NCBI GenBank assembly: GCA_017480485.1
Contig: JAFVAN010000036.1
Span: forward strand, 1-14,262
DNA from: Ruminococcus sp.
GTDB taxonomy: Bacteria; Bacillota_A; Clostridia; Oscillospirales; Ruminococcaceae
Reading direction: 5' to 3'
DNA length: 14,262 bases
Numbering within the stretch: position 1 is the stretch's first letter; the number at the start of each line of letters is the position of its first letter. The translations under genes were made by a program, and so were the position numbers. Under the pieces are notes generated by a model, which did no database searches, was not told where the DNA came from, and worked only from the letters and a program-made list of their open reading frames with translations. Of the stretch, positions 4,582 through 12,632 are shown piece by piece.

Positions 4582-7080
4582 TTACATATCCTCGTCGATG
4601 GAGTCGATATGGGATTCCGTGTGGCCACCCGAGATGGAGATGGAGAACAGCACGTCGGTGGCGCCGACATTCTCCATGAACTCTACGGCGCTGATGTTCA
4701 GGTATCTGAAATCAAGCACGTAGATCTTCGAGAAGCTGTGGGTCAGGAAGGGAACGAGGGCATTGCCGTAGCTGTCCTTCATTATTACCAGCACGCGGCC
4801 GTTGTCGCAGTCGGTGCTCACCTCGGCAATGATGTCGTCCCGCCCGAGTATGGCGGAATAGCAGTTGCTGCCGGAGGCGTAGTCGAAGAACAGGCTGTCC
4901 TCATAGCCGTTGGAGAAGGACTGGTCGTAATACTTCACCGTGTAGCTGTTGTCGGGCTTGTAGTAGATGAAGCTGTCGGGGTAGTCGGCCAGCTCCTGAA
5001 CGTAGTCGCTGAAGGTGTACATGGTGCCAAGGAAGTCCTCTATCTCGCACTTTTCGTAGGTGGAGATGTCGGGGAAGGGCACGGCGGCCTTTTCGGCAAA
5101 TACCTGAGCCGCGTAGTAGGCGCCCAGAGGCTGCCAGTGGTGGTCGGTGCGGGAGTAAATGTACTCGCCTGCGTGAGCGTCCAGCGCGTCGTAGACATCA
5201 ACGTTTATAACGCCCTTGAGGTTCATGCCCACGTTCTCGATGCAGTCGTGCTGGTCGGAGAACTGGTCCTGCATATTCTCGGGCATATAGAAGGCCGAGG
5301 ACAGGGGGATGCTCATGTTGAAGACGTTGACGCCGTCGCCAAGGGCGGCCTTGTACTTGTTGATGACATTCGCGTATTTCTCGCCAAGGCTGAACATTCC
5401 GTAGAAGGCGGGCATTGCCCTTACCTCGGGGCCCTTTCCGGCGATGACTACGTTTCCGGCCCACTCACCCTCGTCGGCCACTACCTTTTTCTGCTTTGTG
5501 GTGGTGGTCTGCTTGGTGGTGGTCTCGGTGGGAGAGGTCACCTCGCCGGGCTCGGTGACGGGCGGGGTGGTGGTGGCTGTTACAAGGCCAACGGTGGTGG
5601 TGGTGGCCTTCTTCTCCTCGTCAAGGGTCTCCTGCTTTACGGCCTTTACGTTTCCACGTATCTGGACGTCGCCCTTGTGGATGCCCAGATGGTTGGAGAA
5701 CCAGTCTGAAAAGCCCTTGAGGCTCTCGCGGTTGGGGATGGTGTCTGTGTAGTAGGTCACAACGCCGTCGGTGAACTCGCTGTTGAAATAGGTCTTGGCG
5801 GTGAGCTCGGGCATCTCGGCGTAGTAGCGCTTTTCGCTCTCGATGACGCCGCTCTCGCGCTTCATCACCAGCAGGGCGATGCCCGTTCCGAATATCATCA
5901 GTATGCAGAGCACGGTGTTCATAAAGCTGAACTCCAGCTCGTATTCCTTTATCTTTGGGGCCTGCTTGCGCTTCTTGGAGCGGGCGGCGGGCTTTTCGGC
6001 GGCTGCCGTCGGGCGCTGTCTGGTCCTTGAGGAGGTCTCACCCTCGGGGCGCTGTCTTGTTCTTGACTTTGCCTCGCCCTCGGGACGCTGTCTGCTCTTG
6101 GGCTTTGCCTCGCCCTCGGGGCGCTGTCTGCTCTTGGGCTTTGCCTCACCCTCGGGACGCTGTCTCGTTCTGGGCTTTGCCTCGCCTTCGGGGCGCTGTC
6201 TGCTCTTGGGCTTTGCCTCACCCTCGGGGCGCTGTCTTGTTCTGGGCTTTGCCTCGCCTTCGGGACGCTGCCTGTTCTTGGGTTTTACTGCGCCCTCGGC
6301 AAGCTCTCCTGCGGCGGAGGCGGCCTTTTTGACGGCCTTGGAGCCCTCTGCCTCGGCGGCAGCTGCTGCGGGAACGGCTGCGGCAGCGGGGATAACCGGG
6401 GCCTTGGCGGCCTTCTCGATCCTTTCGGACCGCTCCTTCTTGGCCCTTGCGCGGCGCTCCTCCTCGGCCCGCTCCTCTGCGGCGAGCTTGGCGGCTTCGG
6501 CACGGGCTGCCTCTGCCTTCTGCCTCTCGGCCTCAAGCTTGGCGGCCTCACGGCGCTTTTTCTCCTTGGCCTCCTGCATCCTCTGCTGGACCTCGGGAGA
6601 TATTTTAAGCTCGATGGTCTCCATGTTCTCGCGGCCCGGGCGCTTTTGGTGCTTCTCGGGGGCGGGCTTGGGCTCGGGCTTTGGTTCCTGTTTTGGCTCG
6701 GGCTTTGGTTCCTGTTTTGGTTCGGGCTTGGGCTCGGGCTTGGGCTCGGCCTTCCGGGGCGTTGGCTCTGCGGGCTTGTCGTCCAGCCATATGCTCTTTT
6801 TAACGGGTATTACGGGCTCGTCGCTCCAAATGCTCTTGCGGCTGCGGCGGCGCTCCAGCTCGTCCAGCATCTTGTCGTAGACCTTGTTGTCCTTTTCCTC
6901 GGGGTCCTTGTAGTCTGCGGCGTCGATGGGGTGGTTCTCCTGTGGGGGCTCCTGTCCTGCTTCATCGGGAGCCGAGCCCAAGCCGATCATGTCGAGCTTT
7001 TTCAGGCTGTCGGAATAGGCGGCCTCAAGCTGATCAAGATCGGGGAAGAGATCGAATTCTTTTTTATGCGGATCTGACAT
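4582..7080 (-). CDS. DHHW-family acyl-transfer accessory protein with a long repetitive cytoplasmic N-terminus
   Basis: An 832-residue protein with one membrane segment (about 387-406). The outer part (407-832) is a DHHW-family domain related to the AlgJ/AlgX/DltD-like SGNH fold. It has TDHHW at 645-649 and MKDSYGNALVPFL with Ser770, positions that correspond by analogy to the catalytic Asp/His and Ser of AlgX-like proteins. A Thr-rich insert (490-530) interrupts it. The inner part (1-386) is unusual: a doubled KSIW motif (82-101), a Pro-Lys-Glu tract (111-142), a charged likely coiled coil (about 163-226), an Ala-rich stretch (229-262) and eight 12-residue repeats of the type KPRTRQRPEGEA (266-357). 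DHHW proteins usually have only a short tail before the membrane segment. The ATG follows a 12-base gap after the MBOAT stop, and its AGGA overlaps that stop, suggesting translational coupling. A role in transferring acyl groups to a surface polymer is inferred. Confidence 0.87.
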   Translation of the reverse strand: MSDPHKKEFDLFPDLDQLEAAYSDSLKKLDMIGLGSAPDEAGQEPPQENHPIDAADYKDPEEKDNKVYDKMLDELERRRSRKSIWSDEPVIPVKKSIWLDDKPAEPTPRKAEPKPEPKPEPKQEPKPEPKQEPKPEPKPAPEKHQKRPGRENMETIELKISPEVQQRMQEAKEKKRREAAKLEAERQKAEAARAEAAKLAAEERAEEERRARAKKERSERIEKAAKAPVIPAAAAVPAAAAAEAEGSKAVKKAASAAGELAEGAVKPKNRQRPEGEAKPRTRQRPEGEAKPKSRQRPEGEAKPRTRQRPEGEAKPKSRQRPEGEAKPKSRQRPEGEAKSRTRQRPEGETSSRTRQRPTAAAEKPAARSKKRKQAPKIKEYELEFSFMNTVLCILMIFGTGIALLVMKRESGVIESEKRYYAEMPELTAKTYFNSEFTDGVVTYYTDTIPNRESLKGFSDWFSNHLGIHKGDVQIRGNVKAVKQETLDEEKKATTTTVGLVTATTTPPVTEPGEVTSPTETTTKQTTTTKQKKVVADEGEWAGNVVIAGKGPEVRAMPAFYGMFSLGEKYANVINKYKAALGDGVNVFNMSIPLSSAFYMPENMQDQFSDQHDCIENVGMNLKGVINVDVYDALDAHAGEYIYSRTDHHWQPLGAYYAAQVFAEKAAVPFPDISTYEKCEIEDFLGTMYTFSDYVQELADYPDSFIYYKPDNSYTVKYYDQSFSNGYEDSLFFDYASGSNCYSAILGRDDIIAEVSTDCDNGRVLVIMKDSYGNALVPFLTHSFSKIYVLDFRYLNISAVEFMENVGATDVLFSISISGGHTESHIDSIDEDM
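6010..6285 (-). repeat. 36-bp in-frame tandem repeats in DHHW gene
   Basis: Nearly eight copies of a 36-bp unit encode the 12-residue motif KP(R/K)(T/S)RQRPEGEA. Six inner copies differ at only a few bases, mostly AGG-type versus AAG-type codons that swap RT for KS. The period is a multiple of three, so gain or loss of copies would change length without breaking the frame. The encoded segment is very basic and should lie in the cytoplasm. Confidence 0.9.
6658..6750 (-). repeat. Pro-Lys-Glu low-complexity repeat in DHHW gene
   Basis: Encodes residues 111-141, alternating EPKP and EPKQ units. The DNA repeats a 6- to 18-base pattern of GGCTCGGGCTT/GGTTCC on the plus strand. Such PE/PK tracts usually form stiff extended spacers; here the tract would be on the cytoplasmic side. 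Confidence 0.8.
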
Positions 7081-7092
7081 CTGTGCTCTCTC

Positions 7093-8514
7093 CTAAAATC
7101 TGAAATACAAGAAGGGGTTGTTGGTGCTGTTGAGCAGCAGCAGGCTGCTGGACACCAGAATGGCTGCGTTGAGCAGCAGTCCGCAGGTGCGGAAGATGTT
7201 GTAGGCGTTCTGGCTGTTCTTCGAGACCTCGCGAAGCTTGGGGATAATGGGGGTCGAGAGCAGCACCGCGGCCGCGATAAGGAAGGCGTTGCCAAGGAAG
7301 AGGGTCCTTGTGACCTGATTTGAAAGGGCGTTGTCGTTGGCGCCCACCAGAGCCTTGAAGAACCGACCGAGGGCGGGGAAGTTCTCGAAGTAGAATATTC
7401 CGAAGCCCACGATGATGACCAGCTTGGTGTAGATGTGGGCAAAGAAGGCAGGAAGCTTTTTCATGTTCTTCTTGCCTATCTTCATCTCGATGAAGACGAA
7501 CAGGCCGTAGTAGAGGCCCCAGAGAATGAAGTTCCAGCTGGCGCCGTGCCAGAGGCCCGTGCAGAACCAAACAAGGAACAGCCCGCCGTATTTCCTCCTC
7601 TTGCCAAAGATAGGCACATAGAGCAGGTAGTCGCGGAAGAAGGTGCCAAGGGATATATGCCAGCGCTGCCAGAATTCTGTGATGCTCTTGCAGACGAAGG
7701 GATAGCGGAAGTTCTCGTCAAAGTGGAAGCCGAAGATGCGACCCAGACCGATGGCGATATCGGAGTAGCCCGAGAAGTCGAAGTAGTACCAAAGGGCCAC
7801 CATGGCGGCTCCGCCCCAGGCGGCCAGCACCGAAAGGGTGCCCGTGGCGTCGTAGCCGTTCTCGGCAGTGCCGAAGCAGGCCGTTACCACGGAGTTCAGG
7901 CTGTTGGCGATTATTACCTTCTTGCCTATGCCAAGGATGACCCGGGAGAAGCCGTCGGAGATGTCCTTGAGGCTGGCGTGGCGCTCGTCGATCTCCTCGG
8001 CAATGGTGGAATAGCGGACGATGGGTCCTGCCACCAGCTGGGGGAACATGGAAACATAGAGCAAAAACTTTGCAAAGTTGTGCTGCACCTTGACCTTGCC
8101 CCAGTAGCAGTCGATGGAGTAGGAGAGGGTCTGGAAGGTGTAGAAGGAGATGCCTATGGGCAGCCGTATATTCGGCACGGGGATGTGGAAGGGAACGATG
8201 AGATTCAGGTTCTCAACGATGAACCCGCTGTACTTGAAGATGCCAAGCACGCCGATGTCCACCAGAATGGCGATTACAAGGGCGGTCTTTGCGGCGGGCT
8301 TGCCCCGCGACCTTTCGATCATCAGGCCCGTTGTAAAGTTCAGGAAGGAGTAGGCGATGAGCATGATGACCCACACCGGCTCGCCCCAGGCGTAGAAGAT
8401 CAGCGAGAACACCAGCAGCACCGCGTTGCGGAAGCTTGTCTTCCGTGTTATGAAATAACACAGCAGGCACAGCGGCATAAAGAAATATATGAAAAACAGA
8501 TCTGCAAAAACCAA
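7093..8514 (-). CDS. MBOAT-family membrane O-acyltransferase (AlgI/DltB-like)
   Basis: A 473-residue polytopic membrane protein of typical length for the AlgI/DltB branch of MBOAT. Diagnostic motifs include GISFYTFQTLSY (121-132), QLVAGPIVRY (159-168), YFDFSGYSDIAIGLG (244-258), FWQRWHISLGTFFRDYL (281-297) with conserved His286, and TGLWHGASWNFILWG (319-333) with the catalytic-type His323. These enzymes take an acyl group, usually acetyl, on the inner side and pass it across the membrane for O-acylation of an extracellular polymer. The partner is the DHHW protein encoded 12 bases downstream. The start is a TTG codon (8512-8514) with GAGG eight bases upstream; the resulting MVFADLFF N-terminus matches the MVFSS-type starts of the family, and no upstream in-frame start fits better. 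A consensus promoter lies at 8601-8629. The polymer is unknown. Confidence 0.95.
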   Translation of the reverse strand: MVFADLFFIYFFMPLCLLCYFITRKTSFRNAVLLVFSLIFYAWGEPVWVIMLIAYSFLNFTTGLMIERSRGKPAAKTALVIAILVDIGVLGIFKYSGFIVENLNLIVPFHIPVPNIRLPIGISFYTFQTLSYSIDCYWGKVKVQHNFAKFLLYVSMFPQLVAGPIVRYSTIAEEIDERHASLKDISDGFSRVILGIGKKVIIANSLNSVVTACFGTAENGYDATGTLSVLAAWGGAAMVALWYYFDFSGYSDIAIGLGRIFGFHFDENFRYPFVCKSITEFWQRWHISLGTFFRDYLLYVPIFGKRRKYGGLFLVWFCTGLWHGASWNFILWGLYYGLFVFIEMKIGKKNMKKLPAFFAHIYTKLVIIVGFGIFYFENFPALGRFFKALVGANDNALSNQVTRTLFLGNAFLIAAAVLLSTPIIPKLREVSKNSQNAYNIFRTCGLLLNAAILVSSSLLLLNSTNNPFLYFRF

Positions 8515-8564
8515 GTCAACAACCTCGCTTCAATATCAGTCGGCGCCCTTTCCGCAGCACCCCC

Positions 8565-8576
8565 GAAAACGTTTTC
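8565..8576. promoter_or_regulatory. cre-like palindrome in MBOAT operon leader
   Basis: GAAAACGTTTTC is a perfect 12-bp palindrome matching the core of the CcpA cre site (TGWAANCGNTNWCA), although the outermost T and A are missing. It lies about 28 bases downstream of the predicted transcript start of the MBOAT-DHHW operon, a position where a bound repressor would block elongation. Another LacI-family regulator could equally bind it. Confidence 0.45.
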
Positions 8577-8600
8577 TGACATTTATAATATAACAGAATA

Positions 8601-8629
8601 ATTATACCATCGGCGGCCTCTGCTGTCAA
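8601..8629 (-). promoter_or_regulatory. Consensus sigma-A promoter of MBOAT-DHHW operon
   Basis: On the minus strand, TTGACA (8624-8629) and TATAAT (8601-8606) are both perfect consensus hexamers with an ideal 17-base spacer. The start near 8594 gives a leader of about 80 bases. A promoter this strong usually needs repression, consistent with the palindrome downstream. Confidence 0.88.
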
Positions 8630-8782
8630 TCGTAAACCTGCACAATTTTAAAATTTAATTTGGCTTATAAATTGCTTTTGGGGGTCTGGGGCCCGCAGCA
8701 GCGCGCCCCACTGCTGCGGCCGCAGGGTCCTGTGGCTGTCATAATCACCAAAAATGCGCGGTCCGGCGGGCGTTTATTTTAT
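8630..8782. other. Spacer between divergent promoters with one hairpin
   Basis: No gene is seen. An AT-rich start (8640-8675) is followed by GGGGGTCTGGGG (8680-8691, also found at 138-149) and a 9-bp hairpin, CCGCAGCAG/CTGCTGCGG (8693-8701 with 8711-8719). The hairpin has no T-run on either strand. It looks like a small dispersed intergenic repeat. Confidence 0.5.
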
Positions 8783-8811
8783 TTGCAAAAAGCTGCGGGG
8801 TGTGTTATAAT
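8783..8811 (+). promoter_or_regulatory. Extended -10 promoter of MutS-like gene
   Basis: TTGCAA (8783-8788) and TATAAT (8806-8811) are separated by 17 bases, and TGT directly before the -10 makes it an extended type. Transcription should start near 8818, about 67 bases before the ATG. It probably also serves typA, since no terminator separates the two genes. Confidence 0.82.
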
Positions 8812-8884
8812 ATTATTTTGGAGAAGCGGCTTGCGGCCCTTCTCGGACGGGCTTTTATAACGGATCTCACAGGGGGTTAGCATT

Positions 8885-10603
8885 ATGAAAACTGACGGTC
8901 GGTTCAGTATCCTCTTCCGGGGCAGCGGCGAGCATAAGCGGCTCTCCGACACCGCCTGCCATGACCTTGGGCTCGAGACCATCTGCCGCGCCCTGACCGA
9001 GGACGCCAAGGAGCAGCACATGATCCGCGACGTCCTTGCCGACATGAGCGCCGACCCCGACACCGCCCGTTTCAGGAGCGAGGTCTTTTCGGATGTTTTG
9101 GTCCTTCCCGAGCTGAGAGAGCGCATGAGCCGACTGTTCGAGAGGATGGAATTTATCCGCACCTTTGGAATAATGCATAAGAGCATGGACAAGGAGCTGG
9201 GGCTCTGGCACCTTTTTCACCGGATGGAGGAGCTTGGGGACTACATCGAATGTGTCGAGGCGATGAGAGAGTGCCTCTCTGACAGCCGCATAGCCTCTCG
9301 GGGGCTGCTGGCGCTGAGGGAGCATATCGAGGAGCTTTACAAGGACTCCTGCTTTGAGCAGATGAAGAAGGACATCGCCGCGCTGCGCATCAAGGCCTCG
9401 GAGGTCAGGAGCGTCACTCTTGGCATCAACGTAAACGAGAGGTTCGAGGCAGTTAGCATGGGGCTGATCTCCGTCAACAGCAAGCCCTTCAAAAAGTCGG
9501 GGATAGTCGGCAGCTTTGCGGACGCCATAGCCTCGAAGGGCAAGCTCAATCCCTCCGAGGAATGGGACGGGGATATGCACTATCACCCCATAGACAGCGG
9601 ATCGGGTAAGCTTGCCGCCGCCGTGGAGAAGGAGGCCGCCTTCTTTGCCCCTAAGATAATGCCCTTTGTGGACGCCGGGACAAGCTCGACTATCGTCAGC
9701 ACCGCCGACGGCGACGGCGCCAAAAATTCCACCTTTTACCTCGAGAACACGCTCAACAAGATGCTGGACTCCCTTGTGAAGCGCCTGCGGGACACGCTGA
9801 CGAAATACGCAAACATCACTGTTGTCAGCATCTCTCAGCTGCTGCCCGAGTTCACCTATTACATCAGGGCGGCGGAGTTCGTTGAGAAGTACACCGCGAA
9901 GGGCTTCAGCTTCTGCAAGGCGGAGCCTATAGAGGAAAAGGGGCTCATGGAGGCAGAGGGCTTTTATAATCTCAAGCTTGCAGTCTCCCTCGGGTCTGCC
10001 GACGAGCTGGTGAAGAACGACCTGAGCTTCGGGCCCGAGCACACCGTATATATCCTGACGGGGGCCAACCGCGGCGGCAAGACCACAGTTACTCAGGCCG
10101 TGGGCATCCTGTTCCTGCTGGCACAGGGAGGGGTACACGTCCCCGCGGAGCGCTTTGTTTTCAGCCCTGCGGACTGCATCTACACTCACTTCCCCGCCGA
10201 CGAGGACAAGACCATGGACCTTGGAAGGCTTGGAGAGGAATGTGTGCGCTTTCGTGAGATCTATTCAGAATGCACGGACAAGAGCCTTATGCTGCTGAAC
10301 GAGACCTTTTCCACCACCTCCTTCGAGGAGGGGTATTATATAGCCAGAGATTCGGTGAAGGCGCTGCTTAAAAAGCAGGTCAGGACCATCTACAACACCC
10401 ATATGCACAAGCTCGCCCTTGATGCGGAGGAGCTGAGCCGAGAAGCCTCGGGTGCGGGGGCCGCATCCCTTGTTGTCAGGACAGACGGCGGAAGGCGCTC
10501 CTTCAAGCTGGAGCTCGCCTCTCCCGAGGGGATGTCCTACGCCCGCGACATCGCCGAGAAGTACGGCGTTACCTTCGAGCTGCTCACGGGCGGTGAGAGC
10601 TGA
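8885..10603 (+). CDS. MutS-family ATPase lacking the mismatch-recognition domain
   Basis: A 572-residue protein whose C-terminal third (about 380-565) is a MutS domain V ATPase. Walker A is GANRGGKTT (393-401; MutS has GPNMGGKST). A MutS-type signature region lies around 439-452 (DKTMDLGRLGEE). The Walker B-like segment is LMLLNETFSTTS (468-479), with Asn472 where most MutS proteins have Asp, and THMHKLALDAEEL is the downstream His motif. Residues about 30-370 are mostly helical and would correspond to the core, lever and clamp domains. There is no N-terminal mismatch-binding domain and no Smr domain, so it is neither MutS1 nor complete MutS2. It belongs to the shorter clostridial MutS-related proteins, whose role is not settled; mismatch repair should not be assumed. 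The ATG follows AGGGGG by eight bases. typA follows 75 bases downstream. Confidence 0.87.
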   Translation: MKTDGRFSILFRGSGEHKRLSDTACHDLGLETICRALTEDAKEQHMIRDVLADMSADPDTARFRSEVFSDVLVLPELRERMSRLFERMEFIRTFGIMHKSMDKELGLWHLFHRMEELGDYIECVEAMRECLSDSRIASRGLLALREHIEELYKDSCFEQMKKDIAALRIKASEVRSVTLGINVNERFEAVSMGLISVNSKPFKKSGIVGSFADAIASKGKLNPSEEWDGDMHYHPIDSGSGKLAAAVEKEAAFFAPKIMPFVDAGTSSTIVSTADGDGAKNSTFYLENTLNKMLDSLVKRLRDTLTKYANITVVSISQLLPEFTYYIRAAEFVEKYTAKGFSFCKAEPIEEKGLMEAEGFYNLKLAVSLGSADELVKNDLSFGPEHTVYILTGANRGGKTTVTQAVGILFLLAQGGVHVPAERFVFSPADCIYTHFPADEDKTMDLGRLGEECVRFREIYSECTDKSLMLLNETFSTTSFEEGYYIARDSVKALLKKQVRTIYNTHMHKLALDAEELSREASGAGAASLVVRTDGGRRSFKLELASPEGMSYARDIAEKYGVTFELLTGGES

Positions 10604-10678
10604 CATAAAAGCGCTGTGGATCTCGGCGGAAAAACCTAACCAATAAAAGCATTGTAATATATTTCAGGAGGAAAAAGT

Positions 10679-12496
10679 ATGATAAGAGAAGACCTCAGGA
10701 ACGTAGCCATAATCGCCCACGTCGATCACGGCAAGACCACCCTCGTTGACGGGATGCTCAAGCAGAGCGGCACCTTCCGCGAGAACCAGGCCGTTGACGA
10801 GCGGGTGATGGACTCCAACGATATCGAGCGGGAGAGGGGCATCACCATCCTTGCCAAGAACACGTCCATCCACTACAAGGACGTTAAGATAAACGTCATC
10901 GACACCCCGGGCCACGCGGACTTCGGCGGAGAGGTGGAGAGAGTGCTGAAGATGGTAAACGGCGTTATACTGCTTGTTGACGCCGCCGAGGGCCCAATGC
11001 CCCAGACCCGCTTTGTGCTGCAAAAGGCACTGGAGCTGGGCCACAAGATAATCGTTGTCATCAACAAGATAGACCGCCCCGATGCCAGACTCAACGAGGT
11101 GGGCGACGAGGTTCTGGAGCTGCTGATGGACCTTGACGCCTCCGACGAGCAGCTGGACAGCCCCATCATTTACTGCTCCGGCAGGGACGGCACCGCCTCC
11201 TACAGCCCCAACGAGCAGGGCAAGGACCTTATGCCCCTGCTGGACGAGATACTTTCCTACATCCCCGCCCCCGAGGTGGATGACAGCGGCAGTATGCAGT
11301 ATCTGGTTTCCGCCATCGACTACAACGACTATGTAGGCCGCATCGCCATCGGGCGCATCGAGCGGGGCGAGATGAAGGTGAATCAGGATGTCACCGTGGG
11401 CGACTACCACAACACCAAGAAGGAATATCGGGGCAAGGTAGTTACCATGTACCAGATCGAGGGCCTTAACCGAGTGCCTGTTGACACCGCCAGAGCGGGC
11501 GACATCGTCTGCATCAGCGGAATAGAGAACATCACCATCGGCGACACCATCTGCGAGTTCGGAAAGTTCGAGGCGCTGCCCTTCGTAAAGATCAGCGAGC
11601 CTACGGTGGAGATGACCTTCTGCGTCAACGACTCTCCCTTCGCGGGCAGAGAGGGCAAGTTCGTTACCTCCCGCCAGCTGCGGGACAGGCTCTTCAAGGA
11701 GCTTTTGAAGGACGTTTCCCTCCGTGTCTCCGAGACCGACCAGACCGACAGCTTCAAGGTGGCGGGCCGCGGCGAGATGCATCTGTCCATACTTATCGAG
11801 AATATGCGCCGCGAGGGCTACGAGCTGGGCGTTTCCACGCCCCGCGTGCTCTACAAGGAGGTAGACGGCAAGCTCTGCGAGCCCATCGAGAGGCTTGTAA
11901 TCGACGTGCCCGAGGGCTGCGTGGGCGCCGTTATGGAGAAGCTTGGCACCCGCAAGGGCGAGCTCACCCAGATGACCCCTGTAGGCAGCCGCATGAGGCT
12001 GGAATTCCTCATTCCCTCCCGCGGGCTTTTCGGCTACCGCAGCGAGTTCCTGACGGACACCAAGGGCGAGGGCATTCTGAGCTCTGTTTTCCACAGCTAC
12101 CAGCAGTACAAGGGCGACATCCAGAAGCGCGCAACGGGCTCCCTTGTGGCCTTTGAGACCGGCGAGGCCGTTACCTACGGCCTTTACAACGCTCAGGAGC
12201 GTGGCGAGCTGTTCATCACGGCGGGCACCGCCGTTTACGAGGGCATGATCGTGGGGGCTTCGCCTAAGTCCGACGATCTTGTGGTAAACGTCTGCAAGAA
12301 GAAGCACCTGACCAACACCCGCGCCAGCGGCAGTGACGACGCTCTCCGTCTTATCCCTCCCCGCAACCTGAGCCTCGAGGACTGCCTTGAATTTCTGGCA
12401 GACGACGAGCTGCTTGAGGTAACGCCCAAGTCCCTGAGGATAAGGAAGCAGATACTTTCAAATGTTCAGAGGGCAAAGGACAGGGCCAAGCATTAA
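10679..12496 (+). CDS. typA: Translational GTPase TypA/BipA
   Basis: A 605-residue protein of normal family length. GTPase motifs are all present: AHVDHGKTT (13-21), the switch region ERERGITI (50-57), [11 protein letters not shown] (75-85) and NKIDRPDAR (129-137). The EF-G-like domains follow, and the TypA-specific C-terminus includes [23 protein letters not shown]. TypA binds the ribosome and supports 50S subunit assembly and growth under cold or other stress. AGGAGG at 10666-10671 fixes the ATG. It lies 75 bases after the MutS-like gene on the same strand without a visible terminator, so read-through from 8783-8811 is likely; I see no strong promoter in the 75-base gap. Two terminator hairpins follow. 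No odd features. Confidence 0.97.
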   Translation: MIREDLRNVAIIAHVDHGKTTLVDGMLKQSGTFRENQAVDERVMDSNDIERERGITILAKNTSIHYKDVKINVIDTPGHADFGGEVERVLKMVNGVILLVDAAEGPMPQTRFVLQKALELGHKIIVVINKIDRPDARLNEVGDEVLELLMDLDASDEQLDSPIIYCSGRDGTASYSPNEQGKDLMPLLDEILSYIPAPEVDDSGSMQYLVSAIDYNDYVGRIAIGRIERGEMKVNQDVTVGDYHNTKKEYRGKVVTMYQIEGLNRVPVDTARAGDIVCISGIENITIGDTICEFGKFEALPFVKISEPTVEMTFCVNDSPFAGREGKFVTSRQLRDRLFKELLKDVSLRVSETDQTDSFKVAGRGEMHLSILIENMRREGYELGVSTPRVLYKEVDGKLCEPIERLVIDVPEGCVGAVMEKLGTRKGELTQMTPVGSRMRLEFLIPSRGLFGYRSEFLTDTKGEGILSSVFHSYQQYKGDIQKRATGSLVAFETGEAVTYGLYNAQERGELFITAGTAVYEGMIVGASPKSDDLVVNVCKKKHLTNTRASGSDDALRLIPPRNLSLEDCLEFLADDELLEVTPKSLRIRKQILSNVQRAKDRAKH

Positions 12497-12509
12497 GATA
12501 AATGAGAGA

Positions 12510-12552
12510 AGGATATTCGGCCCCGAACAGGGGCGGATATCCTTTTATTTTT
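12510..12552 (+). terminator. Intrinsic terminator of typA
   Basis: The stem AGGATAT (12510-12516) pairs with ATATCCT (12537-12543) and is extended by an inner CCCC/GGGG helix with a 5-base loop. The T-rich tail TTTTATTTTT ends at 12552. It begins 14 bases after the typA stop. Confidence 0.88.
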
Positions 12553-12570
12553 CCCCGAGCTTCATCTACA

Positions 12571-12618
12571 GCGAAAAAGGGTATTCCCCGCCGCCGGGCG
12601 GGGAATACCCTTTTTCGC
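12571..12618. terminator. Perfect 22-bp bidirectional terminator between typA and aspartate kinase
   Basis: A flawless 22-bp inverted repeat (12571-12592 with 12597-12618) with loop GCCG. Each strand reads A5 at the 5' foot, a GC-rich upper stem and T5 at the 3' foot, so it can stop transcription both ways. It lies 15 bases past the aspartate kinase stop and backs up the typA terminator. Confidence 0.85.
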
Positions 12619-12632
12619 ATAATACAGCTACA

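Noticed and set aside
4251..4670. 139-codon minus-strand frame across the gap before the sigma gene
   Set aside because: It overlaps the DHHW gene end, the terminator and the hairpins, has no recognisable domain and is rich in Arg/Ser as out-of-frame GC-rich DNA usually is.
5843..6880. 345-codon plus-strand frame opposite the DHHW gene
   Set aside because: It is the antisense of the tandem repeats; the periodic protein simply mirrors the 36-bp unit of the real gene.
8867..10189. 440-codon minus-strand frame opposite the MutS-like gene
   Set aside because: It is an antisense shadow; the plus-strand frame carries Walker A and other MutS motifs and has a promoter and ribosome site.
10664..12307. 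547-codon minus-strand frame opposite typA
   Set aside because: It is a shadow of typA, which has all GTPase motifs in the other strand. Long antisense frames are common in GC-rich genes with strong third-base bias.
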